Source of the DNA: an uncultured Prevotella sp. | Lineage (GTDB): Bacteria; Bacteroidota; Bacteroidia; Bacteroidales; Bacteroidaceae | Length of the DNA: 42,065 bases | Assembly: GCA_900316015.1 (NCBI GenBank) | Contig: ONBG01000031.1 | Location: 1 to 42,065, forward strand | Reading direction: 5' to 3' | Shown here: one piece after another, positions 17,644 through 26,019 of the stretch | Layout: every line of letters starts with the position of its first letter | Position numbering within the stretch: the stretch's first letter is position 1 | Made by a program: the position numbers and the translations under genes | The notes under the pieces: generated by a model | Databases searched by the model: none | Told to the model about the DNA's origin: nothing | Seen by the model: only the letters and a program-made list of their open reading frames with translations

Positions 17644-19737
17644 TTAATTTTTCCTCAAAACCAATGCTGAACGGGCTGGCAAATACAATTTTAACCACTC
17701 TTTATGATCATTGACATATAATGGATCATAGTTCGTCAGATGAGTCATCGTGTCGTCATTCAACCCATTACCGCCAAATGCCTTGTTATCCGTATCCAAG
17801 ACTACATCGTAGCTTCCTGTCGGAACAAGGAAACCATAACCTGTAAAGGAACGGGTCGGACTGAAATTAAAGACAAAGATCAGGTTGCCACGCATGAAAG
17901 CAAGGACTTGGTCACTGTCATTATGCCAGATTTCCTGAACAGAAGTCTTATTGAAATTCTTCTCACTCTTCAGGACTTTCAGCATCTCACGATCGAAATC
18001 ACCTAAATAATGATAGTCGAGATCCTGATTATCAACTAAATTCCACTGCCTGCGCGCATACTTATAGCTCCATCCATTTCCTTCACGAGGGAAATCAATC
18101 CATTCCGGATGTCCAAACTCATTTCCCATGAAGTTCAGATACCCTCCATTGATAGCCCCGGCTGTCACCAAACGGATCATCTTGTGCAATGCTATCCCTC
18201 GGTGGACAGCATCATTTTCATCTCCTTTCTTAAAATGCCAATACATATCTGCATCAATCAGTCGGAAGATAATAGTCTTATCACCCACTAATGCCTGGTC
18301 GTGGCTCTCACAGTAAGAGATTGTCTTCTCATCTGCCCGCCGATTTTTCACTTCCCAGAAGATACTACTTGGCTTCCATCGCTCATCAGGCAGTTCCTTG
18401 ATTGTCTTGATCCAAAAATCTGGAATGTTCATGGCCATGCGATAGTCGAAGCCATACCCTCCATCTTCAAACTTTGCAGCCAATCCTGGCATGCCACTAA
18501 CCTCTTCTGCAATGGTAATCGCATGGGGATTCAACTCATGGATCAGCTTATTTGCCAAGGTCAGGTAACAGATCGCATTATCATCCTCATGACCATTGAA
18601 GTAATCGCCATAATTGGTGAAAGCCTCGCCTAATCCGTGACTGTAATACAACATAGACGTAACGCCATCGAAACGAAAGCCATCAAAGTGAAATTCCTCT
18701 AACCAATATTTGCAATTGGATAGCAAGAAGTGGATGACATCATCCTTTCCATAATCAAAACAAAGGCTGTCCCATGCGGGATGCTCATGGCGGTCGCCAG
18801 GATAGAAATACTGGTTGGGATCACCTGCTAAGTTACCCAATCCTTCCACCTCGTTCTTGACAGCATGAGAATGGACGATGTCCATGATGACTGCAATGCC
18901 TTTCTGATGAGCTGTATCAATGAGATCCTTCAGTTCCTCTGGGGTCCCAAAACGTGAAGATGCAGCAAAGAAAGAACTGACATGGTATCCAAAACTACCA
19001 TAGTAAGGATGTTCCTGAATGGCCATGATTTGGATACAATTATATCCATCCTTGACGATACGAGGCAACACATTCTCCTTGAACTCTGTATAGGTCCCAA
19101 CTTTCTCCGCATCCTGTGCCATGCCTATATGGCACTCATAGATCAGCAGAGGATTCACATGAGGCCGAAAAGACTTCTTTCTCCATTGGTAAGGCTCGGG
19201 ATTCCATACCTGCGCAGAGAATATCTTTGTATTCTCATCCTGCACCACGCGTTGGCACCATGCAGGTATCCTTTCTCCTTCTCCTCCGTTCCAATAGACA
19301 TGCATTTTATAGAGATCGCCATGTTTCATGGCCTTTTCCGGCAATTTCAACTCCCAATTGCCTGTACCCTCAATACGCTTTGCCTTGTATTTGGGCAATT
19401 CTTTCCAATCATTGAAATCTCCTACAAGATAGATATCTGTTGCATTGGGAGCCCATTCACGGAACACCCATCCCCGAGCCATCTTATGCAAGCCGAAATA
19501 ATCATACCCTGATGCGAAGTCGCTCAAGCTCTGCTTGCCGTTCTTCGTCAACTGTGATAATTTCCAGAGTGCATGGTCATGCCGACCACGGATGGCACCC
19601 TCATAGGGTTCCAGATAAGGATCGTCTTTCACAATACCCACATGCTGTGGAACTTTTGGCTTCGGAGCCGTCTTTACCACTTTTTTTGCAGATGTCTTGC
19701 TAACCCTTGCGGTCGTCTTCCTTGTAGCCATAACCAT
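17644..19737 (-). CDS. glgB: 1,4-alpha-glucan branching enzyme, eukaryotic-type GH13
   Basis: A 697-residue enzyme that introduces alpha-1,6 branches into glycogen. After a CBM48-like module (VFREWAPNATDIYLVGDFNDW), the GH13 barrel shows MDIVHSHAVKN, the nucleophile Asp357 in FDGFRFDGVTSM, the acid Glu411 in IAEEVSGMPG and Asp480 in ESHDQALVGDKT. These segments match the animal/plant branching enzymes (GH13_8) more closely than the E. coli GlgB type. The first ~33 residues are a Lys/Thr/Ala-rich tail (ATRKTTARVSKTSAKKVVKT), predicted disordered and unusual for the family. I chose the ATG at 19737, 7 bases after the YhcH stop; 19731 is equally possible. The reading frame extends upstream but would overlap YhcH. 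Confidence 0.93.
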   Translation of the reverse strand: MVMATRKTTARVSKTSAKKVVKTAPKPKVPQHVGIVKDDPYLEPYEGAIRGRHDHALWKLSQLTKNGKQSLSDFASGYDYFGLHKMARGWVFREWAPNATDIYLVGDFNDWKELPKYKAKRIEGTGNWELKLPEKAMKHGDLYKMHVYWNGGEGERIPAWCQRVVQDENTKIFSAQVWNPEPYQWRKKSFRPHVNPLLIYECHIGMAQDAEKVGTYTEFKENVLPRIVKDGYNCIQIMAIQEHPYYGSFGYHVSSFFAASSRFGTPEELKDLIDTAHQKGIAVIMDIVHSHAVKNEVEGLGNLAGDPNQYFYPGDRHEHPAWDSLCFDYGKDDVIHFLLSNCKYWLEEFHFDGFRFDGVTSMLYYSHGLGEAFTNYGDYFNGHEDDNAICYLTLANKLIHELNPHAITIAEEVSGMPGLAAKFEDGGYGFDYRMAMNIPDFWIKTIKELPDERWKPSSIFWEVKNRRADEKTISYCESHDQALVGDKTIIFRLIDADMYWHFKKGDENDAVHRGIALHKMIRLVTAGAINGGYLNFMGNEFGHPEWIDFPREGNGWSYKYARRQWNLVDNQDLDYHYLGDFDREMLKVLKSEKNFNKTSVQEIWHNDSDQVLAFMRGNLIFVFNFSPTRSFTGYGFLVPTGSYDVVLDTDNKAFGGNGLNDDTMTHLTNYDPLYVNDHKEWLKLYLPARSALVLRKN

Positions 19738-19744
19738 TTTTACT

Positions 19745-20188
19745 TTAAGCCTTAACTTTAAAAATCGCCTTGAAAAGTTCTCCTTCACCAATCAAAGGAG
19801 CATGCCCGTCCTGCGGGAAGAATATGGCAAACATCCCTTCAGGACATGTCACATAATTCTGTGCAGCCACCCCGGGGACGAGTCCCATGTCTGAGCTTTC
19901 ATCAAAAGAGGAAACAGGAAGGTCTGCCAACGGAGTATATCCATACGTCTCAACTCCCTTGATGGGGACCTGTATATCAATCATCTGACGATGATATTCC
20001 AAAGTAGCCTCCTCACGTGTCTTGGCAGGACGCTTTTGGACGTTTACAAACAAGTCATCGCCTTTGATATCGTGCCGTCCCGGCTCTAACTTGCTCAAGT
20101 CATTTGCCTTGATAAATTCAACAACATCCTTCAGCAAAGGATTCAGGGAAACATATTTTTCTAAGTTTTCAATTTTGTCAATGATCAT
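19745..20188 (-). CDS. YhcH/YjgK/YiaL family protein
   Basis: A 147-residue cytosolic cupin-fold protein (DUF386; relatives include EbgC and YhcH). Recognisable stretches are GRHDIKGDDLFVNVQ, EYHRQMIDIQVPIKG and FFPQDGHAPLIGEGE, with the His/Glu residues that bind metal in the family. Members occur with sugar and sialic-acid catabolic genes and some act as anomerases or accessory proteins. Here it lies between a MORN-repeat gene (19 bases upstream) and glgB (7 bases downstream), suggesting a link to carbohydrate storage, which is inference from context only. Confidence 0.88.
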   Translation of the reverse strand: MIIDKIENLEKYVSLNPLLKDVVEFIKANDLSKLEPGRHDIKGDDLFVNVQKRPAKTREEATLEYHRQMIDIQVPIKGVETYGYTPLADLPVSSFDESSDMGLVPGVAAQNYVTCPEGMFAIFFPQDGHAPLIGEGELFKAIFKVKA

Positions 20189-20207
20189 ATCGTATAAGAA
20201 TTAAAAA

Positions 20208-21329
20208 TTAATCATTAAACCTCTTTCCAGATTCATAATGCCCTGTGGAGACCACCTTTCCCCATTTATCCTTCTCGATAAACTTCCCATCGCGGACACC
20301 ATTGACATAGGAACCTTCAAAACGGGTGCCATTCTTGTCCTCCTCGATAGCAGCTCCGTTCCGCATGTCGTTCTTGTAAGAACCTTTAAATTTCTTGCCA
20401 TCTGGATAATGGATAATCACTTCTCCCGACAGATGGCCATTGGCGAAATTGCCCTCAATCACCTCTCCGTTCTTCTTGGTCAATTTCCCATGCCCGTTCT
20501 GCTTGTCATTTTTCCATTCCCCCACATAGGTATCACCGTTCTTCCACCAGAAAGTGCCTTGTCCATCCATGACACCTTCCTTGAACTGACCGGTATACTT
20601 ATTTCCATTTACATATTTGAAAATACCCATGCCCGTGCGTTCGCCCTGGACATAGTCACCCTCATAAACATCACCATTTGCAAACTTATAGACGCCCTTC
20701 CCGTTCTGGATGTCATCCACCCAGTCACCGGTATAAACATCCCCGTCAGCATAATGGTTGGTTCCTTTGCCACAACGCTGGTTATTGGCCCACATACCAT
20801 CATAGGTCGTGCCATCTCCCCAATCAAAGAAGCCTTTTCCCGACTTTTTATCGTTCACCCAGTTACCATTATAGTAGGCTCCTGTAGAAAAGGTATACTT
20901 CCCCTTTCCCTGCCGTTTATCCTTCGACCAGTCACCTTCATACTTATCCCCATTGTAATAATACATGATACCGTGACCGTCCTGGTAATCCGTATACCAA
21001 AGCCCTACATACTTATTGTTGTTGGAGAACCAATAAGTGCCTCTTCCATGTTGCTGATCCTGAAACCATTGTCCTTCATATTTCTCACCATCAGAAAACG
21101 TATAGGTACCATACCCTTGACGCTTTCCCTTGACGTATTCTCCTTCATAGGTATCGCCATTTGGATAGATAGCGCTGCCCTTGCCTTGAGCCTTGCCATT
21201 AACCATCTCGCCCTTATAGCGACCTCCATCCTTCAGGATGCAACTCCCTAAGGTGATTTTCTGTGCATACATCCCACAAGAAAACAGGATCAGTAAAAAA
21301 GAGAATATATAATATTTCACTGTGTTCAC
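20208..21329 (-). CDS. exported MORN-repeat protein (14 repeats)
   Basis: A 373-residue protein made almost wholly of MORN repeats of about 23 residues, pattern YxGxWxxxxxxGxGxxxxxxGD. I count 14 clear units from residue ~38 to ~355 plus a partial last one. A signal peptide (KYYIFSFLLILFSCGMYAQ) sends it out of the cytosol; a Cys at its end makes a lipoprotein possible, but the MYAQ cut site is more likely. The start is a GTG (21329, or 21320 three codons later) with no in-frame ATG nearby. MORN repeats form elongated beta-meander surfaces that bind lipid or protein; no enzymatic domain is present. It is the first gene of the run with YhcH, glgB and a membrane protein. Function unknown. Confidence 0.88.
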   Translation of the reverse strand: MNTVKYYIFSFLLILFSCGMYAQKITLGSCILKDGGRYKGEMVNGKAQGKGSAIYPNGDTYEGEYVKGKRQGYGTYTFSDGEKYEGQWFQDQQHGRGTYWFSNNNKYVGLWYTDYQDGHGIMYYYNGDKYEGDWSKDKRQGKGKYTFSTGAYYNGNWVNDKKSGKGFFDWGDGTTYDGMWANNQRCGKGTNHYADGDVYTGDWVDDIQNGKGVYKFANGDVYEGDYVQGERTGMGIFKYVNGNKYTGQFKEGVMDGQGTFWWKNGDTYVGEWKNDKQNGHGKLTKKNGEVIEGNFANGHLSGEVIIHYPDGKKFKGSYKNDMRNGAAIEEDKNGTRFEGSYVNGVRDGKFIEKDKWGKVVSTGHYESGKRFND

Positions 21330-21344
21330 ATTTAAAATTCAGCC

Positions 21345-21375
21345 CAAAAGTAGTGATTTTTTGTGATAAAACAAA
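21345..21375 (-). promoter_or_regulatory. promoter of MORN-YhcH-glgB run, TTTG-N19-TACTTTTG
   Basis: Minus-strand TTTG (21375-21372) and TACTTTTG (21352-21345) are separated by exactly 19 bases, matching both halves of the Bacteroidetes promoter. The predicted start is only about 10 bases before the first GTG, so the leader is very short. It is back to back with the kdsB promoter. Confidence 0.75.
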
Positions 21376-21394
21376 ATGTATTAGTAAAAATTAG

Positions 21395-21402
21395 TACCTT
21401 TG
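21395..21402 (+). promoter_or_regulatory. -7 element (TACCTTTG) of kdsB
   Basis: TACCTTTG matches the Bacteroidetes -7 consensus and lies 20 bases before the kdsB ATG. The expected -33 position holds no TTTG, partly because the same DNA carries the opposing MORN promoter. Confidence 0.6.
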
Positions 21403-21422
21403 CTCCATTAAACAGATAAAAT

Positions 21423-22187
21423 ATGAAGTTTATAGGAATTATTCCGGCTCGTTATGCCTCTTCCCGGTTCCCGGGAAAGCCCTTAGCTATCTTGGGAGGG
21501 AAGCCTGTCATCCAACGTGTATACGAACAGGTCTCTTCTGTCTTAGATACAGTATATGTCGCTACTGACGACCAGCGTATTTTTGATTGTGTCCTTGCTT
21601 TTGGGGGAAAAGTGGTTATGACATCCCCGCATCATCAGAGTGGCACCGACCGTATTGAGGAAGCCATCCAGAAAATAGGGGGAAGATATGATGTGGTGAT
21701 TAACATACAAGGAGACGAACCTTTTGTCCAGCCTTCCCAGATCAGAACCGTTTGTGATTGCTTCGAAGATCCGGGCACGCAGATTGCTACTTTAGGAAAG
21801 CCTTTCACATCCATGGAGGCTGTAGAGAATCCGAACTCTCCAAAGATCGTGGTAGACAACAAAGGATTCGCCCTATATTTCTCACGCTCCATGATCCCAT
21901 ATGTCAGAGGGGTGGAAAAGGCAGAATGGCTCACCCACTATCCTTTTCTCAAACATCTTGGAATCTATGCATACCGCACACAGGTGTTGGCAGAGATCAC
22001 CAATCTTCCTCAATCCAGCCTTGAATTGGCAGAGAGCTTGGAACAATTGAGATGGCTGCAAAACGGTTATCGGATTAAGGTGGGCATCACCAACGAAGAG
22101 ACTGTGGGCATTGATACGCCCGCCGACTTAGAGCGCGCAGAGATATTTCTAAAAGACAGCATGGCAGGGAATCTGTCAAACTCCTAA
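21423..22187 (+). CDS. kdsB: 3-deoxy-manno-octulosonate cytidylyltransferase
   Basis: A 254-residue nucleotidyltransferase that makes CMP-Kdo for the inner core of lipopolysaccharide. The N-terminal nucleotide-binding signature IIPARYASSRFPGKPL is intact. YVATDDQRI, SGTDRIEEA, NIQGDEPFV and GIYAYRTQVL follow, all hallmarks of KdsB. It has its own promoter and terminator and is a single-gene transcript flanked by minus-strand genes. Confidence 0.97.
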   Translation: MKFIGIIPARYASSRFPGKPLAILGGKPVIQRVYEQVSSVLDTVYVATDDQRIFDCVLAFGGKVVMTSPHHQSGTDRIEEAIQKIGGRYDVVINIQGDEPFVQPSQIRTVCDCFEDPGTQIATLGKPFTSMEAVENPNSPKIVVDNKGFALYFSRSMIPYVRGVEKAEWLTHYPFLKHLGIYAYRTQVLAEITNLPQSSLELAESLEQLRWLQNGYRIKVGITNEETVGIDTPADLERAEIFLKDSMAGNLSNS

Positions 22188-22245
22188 GCAAGACCTTACC
22201 TTCCTGCCATCTATGGTCTTTCTCCTCTTATTTTATCCCAAACAT

Positions 22246-22281
22246 AAAAAAAAGCTGACAAGATTTCTTGCCAGCTTTTTT
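22246..22281. terminator. bidirectional terminator between kdsB and the outer membrane protein gene
   Basis: AAAAAGCTG (22249-22257) and CAGCTTTTT (22272-22280) pair with a further CAAG/CTTG inside, and A and T tracts flank the stem. It lies 58 bases after the kdsB stop and 19 bases from the stop of the convergent gene, so it can serve both. Confidence 0.85.
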
Positions 22282-22299
22282 ATTCATAAGGATGTAACA

Positions 22300-23868
22300 T
22301 CAAAACTTATAGCCAAATGTCAGGAGCAACTGATGGCGTTTGAAATGAACATCACTTGCTGTTGGGATGTTTTCCGTCTGTGCGTCCGAACCTTTATAGC
22401 TCATGAACGGGACAAAGGTTCCATTCTGTGCCGTATATTGGTACGCCAAGTCGACAAAGAACTTGTTAACCGTATAACCGAAACCGCAAGTCACGCGATT
22501 GGTTGAATCCCAGTTCGTATAATCCGTCGAAGTAGCATAGGCAACGCCTGGAGAAGGAACGGTACCGTCACGATAGGCATTCTTCTTGAACATCGGGGAC
22601 AAGTAATTGTATCCCAATCGGATTGCGAACTCTGGCATGGGCTTGTATTCAAGTCCGAATTTCAATGTCGAGACGCCTTTCAAGTTTGCCTTGGTATCAT
22701 CGTTCATATATTTGTCACTGCTGCTGGAAGTATAGTACTCATCGTAATACCAATCATATGAGCCACCGTCATTGATACGGTTGTCAATATGGCTATAGTC
22801 GGCATATTCATACGTAGCGCCCAATGCCAAGTAATCGCCTACTGTGTGTCCCAAACTGACACCGAATTTCCAAGGAGTGTAAACCTTAAAGTCGTAAGAA
22901 GAACTGTTCCCCTTCTGGGCTGTTACGCCCTCACTTTGCGTACCCATTTGGATGTCATTATCACCATCCACAGTCAGGTCATAGAAGGTTGGCGTGCTGA
23001 CATACAAACCAATCCGGAAAGGGGATTCCTCTATCGGACGGAAGATAGCACCCAACTTCAGGTCGAAGCCGTTACCTGTAATCTTCAAGTTCTCATAAGA
23101 CGTAGCAAAATAATTCTGCTCCAAGTCTTCTGTATACATACTGTTACTGCGGTAATGCACGTCATGGAATCCAAAGGTCAAGCCTAAGAACACACGGTTG
23201 TTGAGATTGCCACTGACATTAAAATCATATTCACCGATGTAACCTTTCTGGTATTGTCCGAACAGGTACTGCGTACCATTCAGGTAATCCATCTCCTTGC
23301 CATCTGCGCTTTTTGCCATCAGTCCCTCATAATTGGCATCGACACCATTCCAGATGATGTTGGCCTCATCCTTACTTAAGGTCTGTGCATAAGAATACTT
23401 GGCTGCCGTATTCTTGTTTTGGGAGGCATTGACCAAATTATTTGCACAAGAAAGGATTTGATCGAAATTACGACTCTTGTGATAGTTAAAGCCAAAGTTC
23501 AGATAGGAGTTCCTACCCGTGCGCTGTGACCAGACGACACCGATCTGATCGAAGCTGAAATTATTCTTATTCCCATCAAAATTAAGATTGGTGCCACCGT
23601 AGTTCAGGTGGGTCTTGGCATCCTGTTGGAAGACACCGCCTCCAGAAATGGAAACTTGTCCCTTCCGGAAGAGTCCGATACCTGCAGGGTTCGTACTGAT
23701 GGTAGATATATCAGCGCCCAATGCCTCCATGGCTCCACCCATGCCTACATAACGGGCTGTACCATTCAAGTCATTATCTATCAGCTTTGTATCCTGATAG
23801 GTCTCTTGTGCAACCCCTGGCACTGCAATGAGTGCCAAGGCTGCCAACATGAAATATTTCGTTTTCAT
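22300..23868 (-). CDS. FadL/OmpP1-like outer membrane beta-barrel protein
   Basis: A 522-residue protein with signal peptide (MKTKYFMLAALALIAVPGVAQ), an N-terminal segment RYVGMGGAMEALGADISTISTNPAGIG that is the signature of the OmpP1/FadL/TodX family, many alternating aromatic beta strands, and a C-terminal Phe (LLLTFGYKF) typical of barrels. FadL-type channels move hydrophobic compounds across the outer membrane; the ligand is unknown. The ATG at 23868 starts the signal peptide; an upstream in-frame ATG at 23892 would add eight residues without purpose. It is 52 bases downstream of the Trp/Tyr-rich protein gene, likely in one transcript. Confidence 0.88.
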   Translation of the reverse strand: MKTKYFMLAALALIAVPGVAQETYQDTKLIDNDLNGTARYVGMGGAMEALGADISTISTNPAGIGLFRKGQVSISGGGVFQQDAKTHLNYGGTNLNFDGNKNNFSFDQIGVVWSQRTGRNSYLNFGFNYHKSRNFDQILSCANNLVNASQNKNTAAKYSYAQTLSKDEANIIWNGVDANYEGLMAKSADGKEMDYLNGTQYLFGQYQKGYIGEYDFNVSGNLNNRVFLGLTFGFHDVHYRSNSMYTEDLEQNYFATSYENLKITGNGFDLKLGAIFRPIEESPFRIGLYVSTPTFYDLTVDGDNDIQMGTQSEGVTAQKGNSSSYDFKVYTPWKFGVSLGHTVGDYLALGATYEYADYSHIDNRINDGGSYDWYYDEYYTSSSSDKYMNDDTKANLKGVSTLKFGLEYKPMPEFAIRLGYNYLSPMFKKNAYRDGTVPSPGVAYATSTDYTNWDSTNRVTCGFGYTVNKFFVDLAYQYTAQNGTFVPFMSYKGSDAQTENIPTASDVHFKRHQLLLTFGYKF

Positions 23869-23920
23869 GATTTTCAATGTTATATCATTCATTATCTGTT
23901 TTCAACACACATGATGGGGA

Positions 23921-24916
23921 TTATCGATGACCTCCACCGAAGCCGCCTCCACCACCGAAGCTTCCACCGGAGCGACCGCCGCCAAAGCTACCGCCACCGC
24001 CGCCGACATGGCCACCGCCGAAGCCGCCTCCAAAACTACTGCCTGAACTGATGCTCGGCGTGTAGGAACGGGTACTCTGCATATTATTATAGGTCCGTGT
24101 GGAATTGCCGGAATAGGTGCGGTTGCCGAAAGAACGGTTTCTCGAATAGCCGCGGCTAAAGGTATCTCCAGAGCGATCCCTTGAAGAGGCAGATATCGTG
24201 CCACCCGACCTCGTAGGCCCAGTATATGCCCATGTCCTGACTCCTGTGCCCGGTCCAACGTTCCAACGACCACTTCCACCCGATACGATCACAGGGCGAT
24301 AAGCCCAACCCCAATAGGGACCATAGCCACGCCAGCCCCAGTAACCATAATAAGGATAGCCCCAGCACCAATCATAGTACCAAGGATCATACCAGCCATA
24401 ATAGTCATAGTACCAAGGATCATACCAACCATAATAGCCAGCATACCAAGGATCATACCAGCCCCAACCATGGCGCCAATATGGCCCCCATCCTCCATAG
24501 AACCATGGACTGTACCATCCACGATATCCATCGAACGCACTCATCCGACGACTATACCAATAATCGTCATCCGAATCGTAAAAGTTCCTTTTGTTCTTAC
24601 CAGAATAGACATAGGCAGTATCGACATACGTACTGTCAGGATACCTGCCATCACCCGGATGGAAAGTAATGATGTCATTCCCTAAAGAATCGGTTCCTAT
24701 CTTCTGATAATAACTACGGAAAGCACCTCGACGATTATATTCGTCGACATTCCTCTTGCTACCGCAATAATAGGTTGGGCGTTCCGCCTTTTTATCTGGA
24801 TAGGAGCTTGTCGTCTCGACCGTCTTCTTCTGAACGAAGTAAAGGTCGTCGTCCTGAGCCATCATTGCCAATGGCATCACTCCAGCGAGGACTGAAAGAA
24901 GAATAACCTTTTTCAT
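23921..24916 (-). CDS. secreted Trp/Tyr/Gly-rich low-complexity protein
   Basis: A 331-residue exported protein (signal peptide MKKVILLSVLAGVMPLAMMAQ) of unknown function. The first ~130 residues are ordinary and charged. Residues ~130-210 are extremely rich in Trp, Tyr and Gly, with three tandem copies of an 11-residue WYDPWYxxYYG-like unit. Residues ~210-295 are Ser/Arg/Gly/Thr-rich. The tail is glycine-rich with FGGG and GGGH repeats. Such composition suggests a disordered, adhesive or phase-separating surface protein, but that is inference. It precedes the FadL-like gene on the same strand. I recognise no domain. Confidence 0.75.
   Translation of the reverse strand: MKKVILLSVLAGVMPLAMMAQDDDLYFVQKKTVETTSSYPDKKAERPTYYCGSKRNVDEYNRRGAFRSYYQKIGTDSLGNDIITFHPGDGRYPDSTYVDTAYVYSGKNKRNFYDSDDDYWYSRRMSAFDGYRGWYSPWFYGGWGPYWRHGWGWYDPWYAGYYGWYDPWYYDYYGWYDPWYYDWCWGYPYYGYWGWRGYGPYWGWAYRPVIVSGGSGRWNVGPGTGVRTWAYTGPTRSGGTISASSRDRSGDTFSRGYSRNRSFGNRTYSGNSTRTYNNMQSTRSYTPSISSGSSFGGGFGGGHVGGGGGSFGGGRSGGSFGGGGGFGGGHR
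24378..24476. repeat. three 33-bp tandem repeats inside the Trp/Tyr-rich gene
   Basis: The sequence TACCAAGGATCATACCA starts at 24378, 24411 and 24444, a strict 33-base period, with flanking bases also similar. On the coding strand each unit encodes an 11-residue WYDPWY-type block. The first two units are nearly identical, indicating recent duplication or copy-number change. Confidence 0.85.
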
Positions 24917-24951
24917 ATTGACTCCTTTTTATATTTCTAATTTCCTATGTG

Positions 24952-24959
24952 CAAATTTA
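24952..24959 (-). promoter_or_regulatory. possible -7 element (TAAATTTG) of the Trp/Tyr-rich gene
   Basis: The minus strand reads TAAATTTG, fitting TAnnTTTG, 35 bases before the start codon. A second identical octamer lies 23 bases upstream (24975-24982), so which is used is unclear, and its TTTG is too close (15 bases) to act as a standard -33. Confidence 0.4.
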
Positions 24960-25024
24960 GTACCTATTTCCATGCAAATTTAAGGAAAATCCCTAAACCG
25001 GTATAGGATTTTCCCTATTTTTTG

Positions 25025-25032
25025 TATATTTG
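25025..25032 (+). promoter_or_regulatory. -7 element (TATATTTG) of prmA
   Basis: TATATTTG matches the -7 consensus and ends 48 bases before the prmA start codon. No TTTG is found at the usual spacing. The element also shows that translation cannot begin at the in-frame TTG at 25030, which lies inside it. Confidence 0.6.
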
Positions 25033-25080
25033 CACTTTATTTTAAGAAATATAACGTACAAGCGTCTAAACAAATCACTT

Positions 25081-25965
25081 ATGGAATACAATGTTGTGGA
25101 TTTCAAGATCGAGTGTGCCCCTGAGCATCTCCAAGATGCGAAGGACTTGTTGGCCGACTTGGCTGGGGAATGCGGATGCGAGTCGTTCGAGGAGACTGCC
25201 AGCGGACTCAAGGGATATATCCAAAAGGAACTGTTGACCCAGGATGCCATGCACCAATTGGAACAAGGCATTCAGGATTTTCCCCTACCTTCTGCGAAGA
25301 TCACGTATCAGATACAAGAAGCTGAAGATAAGGACTGGAACCAAGAATGGGAAGAGACTGGATTTTCGCCGATCGTCATCGATGATAAAATTGTCATTTA
25401 TGATGCGAAACATGCCAGTCCTGCCAGTTTGTCGCTCAAACCTACCCAAATTGGCATTGGCATTGAGGCACGATTGGCTTTTGGGACTGGAAACCACCAG
25501 ACCACAAGAATGATGATCTCAATGCTGGAGGAAACGCCACTTGCCGGGAAGAAGGTGTTAGACTGTGGATGCGGAACGGGCATCTTAGGCATCACGGCTT
25601 CCAAATTAGGTGCCGCGTCAATCGTAGGATATGACATTGACGAATGGAGCGTGCGCAATGCTGACCACAACGCTGCACTCAACGGGGTGAAGGAGATGAC
25701 GGTGTTGCAGGGCAATGTCTCTGTCTTGCAGCACACCAGTGGTCTGTTTGACATCGTCATGGCGAACATCAACCGTAATATCCTTCTCCAGGACATGCAG
25801 CATTTCCATGATGTCATGGGCGAAGGGGCTTTTTTGATCATCAGCGGATTTTATGACGAGGATGCAGAGACCTTGATTGGAAAGGCTCATGAATATGGAT
25901 TGACGGTTTGCGGAAGGAAAACGGAAGACCATTGGACATGCCTTAAATTTGCGCATGACGAATAA
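25081..25965 (+). CDS. prmA: ribosomal protein L11 methyltransferase
   Basis: A 294-residue SAM-dependent enzyme that trimethylates ribosomal protein L11. An N-terminal L11-recognition domain is followed by RLAFGTGNHQTTRMM, the SAM motif VLDCGCGTGILGI, IVGYDIDEWSV and the PrmA motif MANINRNILL. The ATG at 25081 matches the usual N-terminus and leaves room for the promoter at 25025; the frame is open upstream. It converges on tilS with a 54-base gap that holds only a weak hairpin. Confidence 0.95.
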   Translation: MEYNVVDFKIECAPEHLQDAKDLLADLAGECGCESFEETASGLKGYIQKELLTQDAMHQLEQGIQDFPLPSAKITYQIQEAEDKDWNQEWEETGFSPIVIDDKIVIYDAKHASPASLSLKPTQIGIGIEARLAFGTGNHQTTRMMISMLEETPLAGKKVLDCGCGTGILGITASKLGAASIVGYDIDEWSVRNADHNAALNGVKEMTVLQGNVSVLQHTSGLFDIVMANINRNILLQDMQHFHDVMGEGAFLIISGFYDEDAETLIGKAHEYGLTVCGRKTEDHWTCLKFAHDE

Positions 25966-26019
25966 ACGTTCCTGTCCTAACGTTATAGGAAAGGATATAG
26001 GGGAAGGAAACTCACGCCC

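Noticed and set aside
20238-21251. A 337-codon plus-strand frame opposite the MORN gene
   Set aside because: It is a mirror of the regular MORN codons; the Ile/Pro/Val-rich translation reflects the repeat, and no ribosome site or promoter supports it.
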